NCBI GenBank assembly: GCA_003990745.1
Contig: RBNI01001028.1
Coordinates: 1 to 24,935 of the forward strand
DNA: 24,935 nucleotides
Direction: 5' to 3'
DNA from: Jimgerdemannia flammicorona
Taxonomy: Eukaryota > Mucoromycota > Endogonomycetes > Endogonales > Endogonaceae
The position numbers were made by a program, and so were the translations under genes. A model generated the notes under the pieces. The model ran no database searches. It had not been told where the DNA came from and saw only the letters and a program-made list of their open reading frames with translations. This document shows positions 1 through 12,100 of this stretch, piece after piece (position 1 is the first letter of the stretch; the number at the start of each line of letters is the position of its first letter).

Positions 1-858
1 AAACAAATGATGCCATGTCGAAACGAAAGCGGGAATGTCGAAACGAATGGGGCAATGAGATAATGTCGAAACGAATGGGGCAATGTGACAATGTCGAATC
101 GAATGAGGCAATGTGAAAATGTCGAATCGAATGAGGCACTAAAAATTTCGAATCGAATGAGGCAATAATGAAACAAATGATGCAATGTCGAAACGGAAGG
201 GGAACGTCAAACCGAATGGGACAATGTCCCCCCCCCCCCCCCAAAAAAAAAAAAAAAAAAAAAAAAAATAAAAAAATAAATAAATGCGAATCGAATGGGG
301 CAATATCAAAACAAATATGGCAACGTGGAAACAAATCGCAAAATATCGAAACGAATGGGACAATGTCGAATCGAATGGAACAATATCAAAACGAATGAGG
401 TGATGTCGAATCGAATAGGGCAATGTCGAATGAGGACAATGGCAAATCGAATGAGGCAATGTCGAAATGCGTGGAGCAAATGTCGAATCAAATGTGACGA
501 ATAAGGCAACGTCGAATCGGATGTGGGCAATGTCGAAACGAATGGAGCAAGGGCCAAAGTCAAAATGCATGGGGAATTGTCGAAATGCATGTAGCAATGT
601 CGAATCGAATGCGGCAATGTCGAAACAAATGGAGTATTGTCTAATCAAAAGAGGCAATGTCAGAAATTCAAGGGAAATGTCGAAACGCATAGGGCAATGT
701 CGAAACGAATGGAGCAATGTCGAATCGAATGAGGCAATATCAAAACACGTGGTAATGAATCGAGTATGGACAATATCGAAGCGAATGAGGCAATGTCGAA
801 TCGAATAGGGCAATGCCATATCGAATGGAGCAATGGCGAATCGAATGTGGGCAACCGT
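1..858. repeat. Degenerate 20-bp minisatellite
   Basis: The stretch is built from head-to-tail variants of a unit close to GCAATGTCGAATCGAATGGG (20 bp); common variants swap TCGAAT for CGAAAC or replace the final GGG by AGG. The array already runs at base 1 and fades out near 858. Because 20 bp times three is 60 bp, it produces long open frames on both strands (the longest is 226 codons on the minus strand), but their products are only reiterated short words, so I do not call a gene. It is interrupted at 228-268 by a homopolymer tract. Confidence 0.9.
228..268. repeat. C15/A26 double homopolymer tract inside the minisatellite
   Basis: Fifteen C are followed directly by twenty-six A, then by an A-rich tail (TAAAAAATAAATAAA), after which the 20-bp repeat resumes. 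It could be the remnant of a poly(A)-tailed insertion, replication slippage or an assembly artefact; no target-site duplication is obvious within the degenerate repeat. Confidence 0.8.
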
Positions 859-1220
859 CTGCTAACCCTAAATTGCGAAGTATAAGTCATTTGTGGATCA
901 AATTACGTGTCACGTAGGGATCCCAGATGTGGCCAATGGCGGCTCGGCCTTAAATTTACAGCCAACTGGCCAAGTGGCGGCCTTAAATTTAGCCTGGCTA
1001 GCTAGCTAATCTATAAATTTAAGGCCAAGCCACCTTGTCCTGGCCTTAAATTTACAGCCAACTGATCAAATGGCATTTATGGATCTTTTATTTAATTTAG
1101 AAAATTTGAAAATCAAAACTGCCAAATAAGGCCTAACCACTTGGCCAACTAGCCAATCTATAAATTTTAAGACCAAGCTATCCAGACCAGCCATTGGCTA
1201 TATGGTTAGCTATCTGGAAT
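859..1220. repeat. Non-coding segment with direct and inverted GGCCTTAAATTTA copies
   Basis: No plausible gene is present. The word GGCCTTAAATTTA occurs directly at 946-958, 979-991 and 1042-1054, inverted at 1014-1026, and inverted with changes near 1161-1174. Around them run related phrases such as GCCAACTGGCCAA and CTAGCTAGCTAATCTATAAA, so much of the region can pair with itself; the copies at 977-992 and 1011-1034 could form a stem. It resembles a small palindromic repeat or a MITE-like remnant, but termini and target duplications could not be fixed. Confidence 0.6.
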
Positions 1221-1234
1221 CTTAAGTATTATAT
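1221..1234. repeat. LINE target-site duplication, left copy
   Basis: The 14-mer CTTAAGTATTATAT lies directly against the T-run that is the poly(A) tail of the minus-strand LINE. The same 14-mer recurs at 7111-7124 against the other end of the element. The last T is shared with the tail, so the duplication is 13 or 14 bp. Confidence 0.92.
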
Positions 1235-1318
1235 TTTTTTTTTTTTTTTTTTTTATAGTCACTTGGACTCTGTCATTTATTATCCTTCTATTTATAAATT
1301 TACAGTATACCCCTCCTA

Positions 1319-4300
1319 CTACCCGATTCCCATGGGTGTGCCACTCCTCCCACCTACATGAATAAAGACCACTTTCTCACCTGCAACACCCACCCTCCCC
1401 CCACTCTGCCAAAAGATTTTCTCTACCAAACGATGCCTTCGACCCCCCTGCAACCCCCAACCAAGCCACCAGCCTGTCAGGGTGTCTTCCATAAGGCTAC
1501 GCCACCTCAGCAGCCTGACCTCAGAGCCAAGCCTCTGCCCATCCTTAAAAATATATAACCAGTAACTGGCCATCCCCACCCAAATGGCCAACACCCAGCC
1601 TAATGTCAGCCATTCCTTCCCTACCCCCCTCTCCAATCTATCCCTTAAATCCTCTTATTGCTCCTGCACTCCAGCTCTCTGACCCACTCCCCCCAAATGA
1701 TCCCCAACATTCTGCCAAAAGGTACCAAGTACTTCACACTCTCTTAGCCAATGTTCAGGCATCTGTATGTATCCCCCTTCCTGCCCTACATTATAGCACT
1801 CTTAACAGTCGAAGCAACTTCCATCGATAAGATGACCTGAGTGGAAATTGAGTATGACATTCCACCTCAGCACACGCCACCAGACCACCCAGTACTTTGG
1901 TGGCAGCCATCTCCTCACCTCAGCACTCCAGACCCAAATGCTACACCAGTTCCACTCCTCACCAATTCCTACTCCTTGCCAACTGCTAGGCCACAGGTCC
2001 TGGCCTGGTCCCCACTGGTATTTGATCCTATCACCAATGTCAAACTCAATTAGAGGGATGCCCCACAGTAACATGCAGTCTCATTGCTACATCTTTGGGT
2101 CCCAAACTGCCTCCCCTTCATCTCCCTGCCACCTAATTCCAATGTGGTGTGCTCCTTCTGCCACTCCCCACCAGAAGCCTTTGAATCGCAATTGCCCAGT
2201 GTTCTGAAGGCCCACAAGTGCTAGGAGATCACCAGTCGAACCTCTCAGGGAGGACCTCATCTCCCAGACTTTCTGCAGTAGGGGGACCCAACTACTCCCT
2301 CTCAACTCCACCACTCTCTTCAGTCACCATGCTCTCAAGCAGTGCAGCCTCTTAGGGAAGTCCATTAGCCCTAGTCCCCCACTCGCTACTGGTAAGGATA
2401 AGACCTCCCAGCTGATTTGACTCTGCCTTCCAGCCCAGATCCACCTCTTGGCCAGCTTCATCAATCTCTTTACTACCCAGGTAGGGAAGTCCAAATGATA
2501 AGCTAGATACCATACCTTTGGCAGCCAATAGACATTCAGAATCGAAACTCATCCTGCCAGAGACAATTGGTGGTCCCCCCAACTCTGCAGAGCCTCCTCC
2601 CAGATGCCAACCCTCTGCTCCCACCAATGTCAGGGCAGAACTGACCCATATACTGATAGATAAATACCCAAGTACCAAACCATCTCGCCAGCAGGGACAA
2701 TGGTACCAATAATCTCCCCTCCCACTAGACCATTGCCTAACACCTTTGTCTTGCACTTATGCTAATTGAGTCTAGCCCCAGAGTTCACCTCATACTACTC
2801 CACTATTTCCTTGAGCTTCACAACATCTGTGATTGATCCCAGGCCGACCACTATGTCATCCACAAAAGCCCCTACTTTCCACTCAATGCCAAAGATAGAG
2901 AGCCCCACTATCTTCTGCCTGATTCTGTCCATGAAGGGCTCCAGAGAAAGAGTATACAAAATGGAAGACAGTGGGTCCCCCTGAGGCACCCCCCTACCCA
3001 GGGGAAACACTATCCCTCTGTGTCCATTACATAGGAGTGCAGCCCTACTTCCTTTCAGTAGGCTGACCATGGCTGTCCAGAACTGTTGCGGGACCCCAAT
3101 TCTATCCAAAACGTTCACCAGCCAGACCCGACGCACTCGGTCATAAGTCTTCTCCTGGTCCAGAAAGACCAGACATCTATCCAGTCCACTGGCTTATGCT
3201 TCTTCAATAACTCCATGAACCCATACAGTGCCATCCCTGATGAGCCGGCCTCCCACAAATCCCCTCTGCTCATCACCTAGGACTTGCTGGGCCACCTTTT
3301 GCAACCTTGCGACCACCACCTTGGTAACCAACTTTCGGTCTATATCTAGTAGCATAATCAGCCTCCAGTTCTTCCAGTCCTCTCACCTTCCTTTGTTCTT
3401 ATAAAGCAATGTTACCAGCCCCAGATCCTGTTCTCCCACCCATCTCCCTATTTGTATAATCTAATCACACAGTACTGTCATTACTCCCAGTACTCCTGGG
3501 ACTCCCACCATCTTTTTCCAGAAGTCCCAGGGCAGTCCATCCTCCCCAGGTGCCATACCCAAGGTTGTCATGGCAAGAACCTGGTGGATCTCCTCCTCTT
3601 ACACTGGCATTACTAAGTCCCCCAGCCCAATTGCTTGTATAGGGTGCCAATCCTCCAATGCTCAGTCAATGTCCACAGAATCTGCCCCACCCTCCTCCTC
3701 ACTCCACAATCCACTCCAATACTCCTTTAATGATCCAAGAATGTCTTGTACTCTATGCACCAATATACTATCAGCATTTAGCACCCCCTCTCATCTTTGT
3801 TGTACCCTTCTCACCTGAAGGGCTCTTGTGAGAAACTTTGAGGGCTGCTCCCCTTCCTCCAACCCCTGCCAATGAAGCCATGCTACCAGACTCTGAATCC
3901 TTGCCTCCTCCTCATTCCACAGCACCTGTTGTAGTTCAACCACCTCTATTCTTATCCTTATTACTCTCCAGTCCTCCTCTCCCTCCAATGTCACCCATCT
4001 TGCCCAGTCCTCCAAGAGTCTAGTCAGTCTACAAGAAGCCCACTGCACCCGCTGCCTCCTCTGTCTCCCAGCCTCCTTACCAGCCTTGCTCCAGAAGATC
4101 CTGGCCATCTCCTTCATCCTCATCCACTGAATGCCAACTGGAGCACCCTCCTGCCTCCAGCACTCCACTCACAGTCAAATGTCTTCAGCCCACTCATCCC
4201 ACTGGGTCTCATCATCTAGTAGGGAGGAATTAAGGCGCCAATGTCCAGGCCCATCCCCACTCCCCCCAAAGTGTCCCTGCCCCAAAAGCCCCCAATGATC

Positions 4301-4975
4301 TGACCAAGAATACCATTCCACCTCCAGCGACTTCCAAACATCCAAGCCCCAGCAGCTGGCTGTCAGAATCCAATCAATCCTCATCCCCAGGCCCTCAGCC
4401 CAGTGCATGTACACCCTCCTATCCCCCCAATATTCTCTACCCATATCCACCAGAGCACTCAGTCTTTCCACTTCCTCCCATACTGCCTGTCCTCCACTCT
4501 ACCCCTCAGCTTCTCGTCCTCCATCAGTTCTGTCCCTCAATATGTCTCTGACCATATTGAAGTCCCCACAGAGCATGTCTACCCCAGCCTCTGCAAGAAT
4601 CCCACTCTCCTGTAGGCCCTTCACCCAATTCACATGCTCACCCCATACTGTAGGGCAGTAATAGGAGCCCACTGTAACCAGCTCCCAACCCATGTATATC
4701 CACTCTCCCCAGACCAATTGGTCCCCCCAGCTTCACACATTCCTTATCTCCTCTTTGCCTTTTCACACCAGGATCCCAACCTTGCCCTTCCAGACTGTCT
4801 TGCCTCCCCACTCCTTTGTCCATTCTATTCTATCCAAGTCATCCTCACACCTGACATCTTGTAAGAGGAAGAGATCGGCCTCCAATCCCTTTAGCCAAGT
4901 AAAAATGTTCTTACACCAATAAGCACCCCATAGCCCATTCACATTCAAAGAAAAAATATTAGTTGTACTATTCAT
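1319..4975 (-). pseudogene. LINE ORF2: endonuclease / reverse transcriptase, interrupted by stops
   Basis: The ATG at 4975 opens a frame of about 1,218 codons that stays in one phase to 1319; the open pieces ending at 4763, 4499, 4175, 3791, 2795, 2087, 1802 and 1319 are all in that phase, separated only by stop codons. In order: endonuclease with LNVNGL near the N terminus, GDFN (about 4560), RIDWIL (about 4370) and SDHWGL (about 4300); then RT with a LLYKNKG block (about 3400), FLDQEKTYDRV (about 3150), GVPQGDPLS (about 2990), the FVDD catalytic box (about 2860) and GARLN (about 2780). FVDD is intact. The roughly 460 codons after RT have no motif I can name. The product would nick target DNA and copy the LINE RNA at the nick. 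Confidence 0.9.
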
Positions 4976-5006
4976 AGTGAAAAAATGGTGTGTTAATAAG
5001 CTTCCT

Positions 5007-7024
5007 CTACTGCTCCATGTTCATCTCCTCCTGCACCAGATCCAGATTATGTTCCATGGTCACCTCCTCCTCTTCAGCCCTCTGCACCTCCAGTCCAGCC
5101 AATAGCTCATTCATCTCCCCATCTGCCTTCTCCTCGAATTCCTCATGGTACTCCAGGCAGGCTTCCTGCCAGAGCTGCAGTCCATGATACTTGGTCCAGC
5201 AGTATTCAGCCCTCTCTCCTGCGACTCCTGCCATCTCTGCCTCCCACTCCTTATCTACCTCATAGCCCTCCTCCTCCAGATACATCACCAGGATCTCCGC
5301 CTTCAATACTAACACCACCCCTTCCTCCTGCAGAATCCTCACCCAATGCTTGTCACTTATCACCCTCAAATCCACCTCACCGAGCTCCTCGGCTGCCAGG
5401 TTGTTCATCATTCTGCACATCCAAAGTAGGTTCCCCACCTCCTTTCCTCCAGGGGTCACCGGTCTCCCACCATCCAGCATCATGGTGTCAGCCCCAGCAC
5501 TCGCAGTCTCATCCCACTCCTCTGGGACATCCACCAGTTCCTCCTCCCCAACCACCACCACTTGTCCCCTGTTTGCCACCTCCGGAACTCCAAATTGCAC
5601 TCTCTGGGCCCCTCGCATTGGTACATCCTCCTCCACCCTATTTCGGGAAGCTGGGCCCCACCTGATAAGGGGAGTAGGGGTTGGAGAATTCTCCCATGTC
5701 TCATCCCAAACCTCCAGTGTACCATCCGCATATGGGTCCTTACCAGTCATCTCCCTGTTCTCACCAGTCCTCTTCCCAGCACTCTCACCTCCCTCGCCTG
5801 CCCAGACACTCACTTTGGCCCCCTCTGTGGCCGCCATCTTGCTCGTCTCCTTCTGAGGTCCACCCTTCATCTTTGCCAGCAGTTCCCTCTGCCTCTTATA
5901 TCTCTGATCTCATTCCCACTGCACCTTACTCACTTGAATCCGCTTCCCATCCACTACCTCCAAGTGTATCACCTCCTCAAAGGCCCTCTAAGCCTTTGCC
6001 TGCCATTCCACCACACCACTCAGCTCTTCCAGTGCTTCCAATAGGTCCTCTTCCTCCTCCTCACTCCCCTTCATCCTCATCACCTTGTACACGATTGCCC
6101 CCCAGACCATATCAGAAGGCCAGTCCCTTGTCTTCCCAGTTGCCTCCTTTCCTGCCAACCAAATCCTCACATCCACGTCACCCGTCCTGAGCAAGGTTCC
6201 CTCCTAGACTCTAAATCCAATATCCACCACCTCTCCATACTCTGCCATGACCTCCTTAACTCTCTTCCTTGTCTCTATCACCATCACAATGGACACCCCT
6301 TTCACCAACAGTTGGACCACTCTGGGGTCCCATTTCAGACATCAGGCCATTGGTATACACACCTCTCCAACTATCAATCCAATCTTCAATACTTCCTTCA
6401 ACAGCTCAGCCTCCTCAAAGCCCACCTCCACTCTCTCCAGACCCTTCAAAAACTTTATGGATGCTGCTCCAGCCACCTGCTTAGCAATCAGCCCCAATAC
6501 CATTTTCACTATCACCACTATGCCCCCAGTGTCACCATGAATGCTGAAATCAATTTCTTGAGTAATGGTGCCACTGCCAGGCCCATCACACCATCCGCCA
6601 AATCTCCTTATCTCCCAAGCCCCAGTTGCTCAGCTGCACCATCCACAGTCATATCTGGATTTTTTTCCTGATTAGCAGTCCCGTCTCTATCAGCCATCAC
6701 ACCCTCCCCAGCCACTACACCTCCAGTCCCTCTGCCCCCTTCACCAAGGGCCACTCTGCCATATACTGTTGCCATCTCTGCTTCCTTGCCTTTCTTCAAC
6801 CAACCCTCTAGCTCCAATGCCTGCCTCCTCTCCTTCACTATCTCAGCAAAGCTCACCCTCCCAGATCCCTGTCCTCCACTACCACCTCCTCCCCTTCTAT
6901 GCCCACCTGCCAGCAGCCCCCTCATATCTCCCCCCAGGCCAGGGCCTCTCCCCACTTACTGCCAGTTGAAAGCACTCAGGCCACCCTGCCCAGTACACAC
7001 CTCAGATTGCCTATTGGTCACCAT
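5007..7024 (-). pseudogene. LINE ORF1 (Gag-like RNA-binding protein), frameshifted
   Basis: The ATG at 7024 starts a frame broken by an in-frame stop after FNWQ and a single-base frameshift near the C5 run at 6523-6527 (GGGGG in the sense strand); the length, 2,018 nt, is one base short of 673 codons. Visible blocks are a glycine-rich stretch, VSFAEIVKERRQ, a region with GFEEAELLKEVLK, a strongly acidic run GSEEEEEDLLEALEEL, and a last open part of 287 codons from 5870 to 5007 rich in Glu. I see no CCHC knuckle. The second LINE copy at 15720-16952 keeps one phase across the frameshift point, which supports a lesion here. Such proteins coat LINE RNA; this role is inferred from position. Confidence 0.75.
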
Positions 7025-7110
7025 ATTACTAGTTGCTTTTCTCCAAAATGATATTGTAGTTACCTTTTGAATGTTGTGTAACCCGAGAGGTACCAGAGAG
7101 AGATGTCTGT

Positions 7111-7124
7111 CTTAAGTATTATAT
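7111..7124. repeat. LINE target-site duplication, right copy
   Basis: CTTAAGTATTATAT, identical to 1221-1234, directly follows the LINE 5' end. Removing the LINE and one copy restores an uninterrupted AT-rich target. Confidence 0.92.
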
Positions 7125-8690
7125 AATATATATCATTATCACATATCATGACTTGGTGATTCAATCAGACTTATATAGGTATGAAATCAAGACCTTATAT
7201 ATTAATGATTTAATAATAATATATATTTGAGCTGGCAGTTGGTGGATATTGATAAGATATGGGGTTGGACTAGAGTCTGGTCTTGAAGTACTAAGTGTGG
7301 TAGTGATTTCTTTCAAGTTTTTAGATAATATAGTAGTATATTTTAAGAAGAAATATTATATTGAACTTTAGGTTAGGATACTTGATAAAAGGGAGAGTTT
7401 TTAAGTATGAGGATTATTATAACATTAAGCAGAAAAGAGAGTTTATACAAATGCTAGAACAGTGACTGAGAGAGTATGAGGTACTTAGTAACTTCTGGGT
7501 AATAGTTGAAAGTTATCTGGAGATATATGTAGTAGTGAGATACTAGAGAGGAGAAAAGATGAGATGACTTAAGAGAGCAGTTGGTAAATTGTATTAGTAA
7601 TGAGTAACTCATAGTTAGGTAGATATTAGTAATATAAGTAGAGGTTGGCCAGATACTAGTAATATATATTTAAGAATAAGATAAGAAGAATTGATAGTAG
7701 ATATTCTATCAGACTAGTAGAGAGAGTAGGGCTATCAAAAGACTTACTATCCAATAGACTATATATTTTTAATTCTTTTTTTTAACTATATATATATTTA
7801 TTATAAATTTTCAATAAAATTTTTTTTTCAAAAAATTAATTTTTTAATATTTTTAATATTTTTAATTTTTTTTAATTTTTTTTTTTTAACTTTATATTTA
7901 TTAGTAAATTTTTTTTTCTAAATGAAAATTATATATTATTTTTTTTTTGCAAGCAAATTTACCTGTATTATAGCCCAAGAGCTATAGATATCTAGTAGAA
8001 GGAATATATAAGAAGAGTAGTAGGTTAGTTGTAGTAATTAATAATCTAATAGTTTTTAAGAAAAAGAGAGTGAGAGAAAGAGTATATATTAGAGTAGAGT
8101 AGAGTAAAGATGGGTTGAGGCTACTAGTGTAGTATGAGAACTATGTACTTATTATAGAATAGTTAATAAAAGAGTCTAGTATTTAAGAAAAAAAAAAAGA
8201 AATAAAAAAGTAATAATATATACTATATAAAAATAAAAAATAAAAATAAAAATAAAAAACTATATATACTACAATAGAGTAATATGTATAAAGAATATTT
8301 GAGAGTATGCAAAGTCAAGCTATCTCTTAAGTGATATTATATTTTCAATATATTATTATAATAGTTTATTATATAATAATAAGCTACTAAAAATTCTAAT
8401 TAAAATTCCATCATAGTAGTTATATACTATATATAATTATAATAATTTCATAGTTATAATTTAGTCTTAGTACTTTTTTAAATCTTTTTGTTAGTTTTTT
8501 CTTATTGTTTCTTAAATATTCTACTATATTCCAGTACTTTCTAAATATCTAGAAATTATCTCTTAATACTAAGACACTACTAGAACATTTTTGTCTTTTC
8601 TTGGTATTAAGCAGTACTAAGTATCTAGTTATAGAACTTTGAAATATTATAGAATTCTATTAGTTATCTTTGCTGAGAAATTATTTCTTG
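7125..8690. other. AT-rich decayed repeat DNA without a recognisable gene
   Basis: CpG is almost absent. At 7337-7560 the plus strand holds a weak coding-like frame (a 42-codon open stretch that continues with only scattered TGA/TAG stops, reading for example YEDYYNIKQKREFIQMLEQ), possibly a mutated transposon remnant; I do not recognise it. 7750-7960 is T-rich low complexity, and 8180-8260 is A-rich with AAATAAAAA units. The last part (about 8300-8690) may be the left part of the LTR of the plus-strand Gypsy element that the Copia insertion at 8696 split. Confidence 0.4.
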
Positions 8691-8695
8691 ATCTT
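8691..8695. repeat. Copia target-site duplication, left copy (ATCTT)
   Basis: ATCTT directly before the left LTR corresponds to GTCTT directly after the right LTR (13834-13838). The one mismatch is a G/A transition, the type that dominates all changes in this block. Confidence 0.7.
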
Positions 8696-8825
8696 TATTA
8701 TAAAGAGAGAGGTATTTTTTATTGAAGTTATATAGATTACATATTTCTTATATTACTGATGAATAATGTAAATCTGATGGAATGGCATAAGTCACATATT
8801 GATATATTGAGTTGTTATTCTAACA
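8696..8825 (-). repeat. Copia 3' LTR (left copy)
   Basis: 130 bp, ending in TAACA on the plus strand. Hand alignment to 13704-13833 gives about 19 transitions, one transversion and two single-base indels. The plus-strand TG start seen in the other LTR is TA here, again a G/A change. Confidence 0.88.
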
Positions 8826-9188
8826 TTTCTGTTCAATGAGATATATAACCAAAAAAAAGAATATAAACTGGAATAGAAGTAAACTAAAGTAAACTAAATA
8901 TAACTAATGGAGTACTATCTAAATAACTACAGAAGGTCAAAATTTCCTACTTATAAGTATGAAAATAGGTAAAGAATGTAGTAAAAGACTAGTAATATAG
9001 ATCTGAACTAATGTAGAAATTTTTGCAGGTTAAAAAGTATTCCAAAATATATAAAATATCTGAAATATCCACCCATAGGTTAAGAATGTAAAGAATGTAA
9101 TATATGTAATCCTCTTATAGATGAGAGATATAACCAACTAATATATATATAATATAAGGCTTTTAATAGCCTAAAAAATATTCTGTAA

Positions 9189-12100
9189 TTAATTATATGC
9201 TAGTGTATAGCTCATAAGACCTATTCCTTTAGTATATTGCTCAAACTTTGACTTTGGAAAGACTTTTGTCAATGAGTCTGCAATCATATATTCTATAGAG
9301 ATATATTCCAGAAATATAGTACCATTTTCTATGCATTCATATATAAAATGATACTATATATCAATATGTTTCATTTTGCTATAGTATACTGAATTCTTGG
9401 TAAGCACTATTATAGACTGATTATCCTAGTATAGTATAGTGCTCTTCTGAGTAAATCTGAGTTTCTTTAATATTTTATAGAGCCAAATGGCTTTCTTTAT
9501 TACTAATGACAATACCTGATACTCTGCTTGTATCAATAATATTGTCACAGAACTCTGCATATATGTTTATCATGAAATGACAGACTCTTTGTTATTTTTA
9601 CCAATGTGAAAGAGATACCCAGTTATAGATTAATAGTTATCTAAGTCTCTGGCCCAATTGGTGTTATACGTACCAGATAGTCAGATGTCATTACTCTTAC
9701 CATTGCTCCTACTTAATCCTCTTAACAGTGCTCCAATATAAATTATTATAGTAGAAGGAGTACTGTATCATCTTATTCATAGTATATGATATATATATCA
9801 GATCTCATTCCTAGTATAAAATATATGAGAGAGCTGACTGCTTGCTAATAGAAAATGGTTTTGACAGATATATTATTATCATCATTCTCAGATATAATAT
9901 TTAACTTTCTTAACTTTACAGAAGTATCCATAGGAGTACTGACTGACTTATATTCACTCATATTGAAGTATTTGAGGATTCTTTGAGTATATGTCACTTG
10001 CAAGAGATATATGGTATATATATTTCTATTATATATGATAGATATTCCCAAAAGAAAGGATATATTATCCATATCCATTATTCTGAATTCTTGGCAAAGG
10101 GTTTTCTTTACTCTGTTAAGCCTGTTATTGCTTGTAATAATAATAATATCATCAACTTATATATTAATAAATACTATACTATTATTATAATATTAGACAT
10201 ATATGCAATTATCCACTTTGCAATATATGAATTTATTGTCAAGTAGATGTTTATTAATTCTTTTATTCCATAATCACACTGCTTGTTTGATACTATATAG
10301 TTCTTTATATAATTTATATATGAGCTTGCCATTTGAGCTATCATATAGTTTTTATCCTTATAGTTGATAGATATATAATTCAGTATTTATATTACTATTC
10401 AGAAATGCTGTCTTGACATCTATTTGTTGGATTTTGAGATCATATACTATACCAATCACAAGGAGTATTCTAAGTAAAGTAAGCTTAAATACTGGTAAAA
10501 ATGTCTCATCATAGTCTATACTGTAATCCTATGAATAATTCTTAGTAACAAAACAAGCTTTATATTACTCTATATTACTATTAGCATTATACTTTATTCT
10601 ATATACCCACTTGGATCTGATTGCTTGATGGTTTGGCAGAAGAGGTACTAAGTCTTAGATATCATTCTCAATGAGAAAATTGTATTTCTCATCTATCATA
10701 TATTTCTATTTTTTATTATCAGGATATTGCATAGTCCCATCATATGTACTTAACTTACCAGAATATATCACAATATATATACATTCATATGCTTCAGTGT
10801 AGCTTATGTAGTCTTGATATTGCTGCCATCTTGAGCTTACTGGTATATTCTAATAACTTCTTAATTCTGAATACTTCTCATTTCTGAGCTTATGTTTTGG
10901 CTTTTGCTTATCTTTACTCTTAATGGAAGATTTCTCATCATTAGAGGATTCACCATCATCATCTTTGATCTCAGTAATCCTTAGCTCAGATAACTCTAAC
11001 TTAGGTATATACAGTAGTTGAAAATAGTTTTGATTAACTACTGGACAGATAGATATTGGTGGCACTAGTTATTGCATTGGCTAAAATATAGATGTAGAGA
11101 TCTCTACAGGTATTTCCAAATGGATCTCCTTATTATTTTCTTTTTTATTAAATTATACATCATACAAAATTACTATATATCTCATATACAGATTCTAAAG
11201 TCTATACAATTTCCCACTATATTCAAGAAGTATGTGCTTGACTGTCTTTGGTTCAAATTTGTGTCAGATAGTATTGCTTTTGTCAAGGATATATATATTG
11301 TATCTAAATATATATAGATGTAATATGTCAGACTTTGTTCTGCTCTATAACTCTTCAGAAATAAGATTAGCATCTCTGGAATACTTATTGTTCCTGAAAT
11401 CCTTACTTAGTAATTGAGATATATATCTGTTGTAGATATATACTGCTATATTTATGGCTTTAGCCTAATAGGAATATCTTAGACTGGTAGCAGATATATA
11501 AGGAGCTGTCATTTAATAACTTACACTATGTTTTGTTAAGAATTCTCTGAATATATTATTGATATATTCATATCTATTATCTGAGTATATAGTATATATT
11601 CTATATCCTGTCTCATTCTCCATAATTGCTCTGAATTCTTTAAATTTCTCCCAGGCTTTACTCTTCATCAATAGAAAATATATATATACCTTATGTATAT
11701 AATTATCAATAAATATCAGAAAATATCTCTTATTAAAATATGATGGTATATGTATTAGGCCATATATATCTATATAGATTAGATCAAGAATCCTCAAGAC
11801 ACACTTCAATTATTCTTTGAACAGTTACTGGAAAGCTTTGTTTTCTGTATATATCTTACAAAAGTTATCCTCCAGATATATATATACTGGCAATCCACTC
11901 ACTGAGCTGCTTTTTATTATATGTTCAAGACTTGTCTTACTGATATGTTCTAAGCATTAATGCTATATATTGGATATATCAAATATAGTTATTATATAAG
12001 CAGAGGCTTTTATACCATTCAGCATCTCATTGACCATATAAAGATTTCTATATTTCAAAGCTGTCATTAGCTCATTATTATGTAAATTATATATGGTAGT

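Larger units (their letters stand above)
1235..7110 (-). mobile_element. Full-length LINE (non-LTR) retrotransposon, Tad-like layout
   Basis: The element is about 5.9 kb and reads right to left: a 5' UTR of about 86 nt (7025-7110), ORF1 (7024-5007), a 31-nt gap, ORF2 (4975-1319), a short 3' UTR and a poly(A) tail seen as about 20 T at 1235-1254. Exact 14-bp duplications flank it, so the 5' end is probably complete. ORF2 has an apurinic-type endonuclease followed by reverse transcriptase; two ORFs with an N-terminal endonuclease fit the Tad/L1-like groups, though the clade is inferred by eye. It is much less AT-rich than the DNA to its right. CpG is scarce, and several stops look like CGA to TGA changes, as expected from cytosine deamination. 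It is probably not autonomous now. Confidence 0.93.

Noticed and set aside
139..819. A 226-codon minus-strand open frame
   Set aside because: It is the 20-bp minisatellite read in one phase, including the poly(C) and poly(A) tract; the product is reiterated short words without codon bias.
5350..6190. Long plus-strand frames of 160-169 codons rich in Pro and Ser
   Set aside because: They are antisense shadows of LINE ORF1, whose Glu/Gly-rich codons read as Ser/Pro on the other strand.
7337..7560. Coding-like stretch on the plus strand (YEDYYNIKQKREF...)
   Set aside because: Stops are frequent, the phase before 7337 is not supported, and no family is recognisable; kept only as a remark on the AT-rich region.
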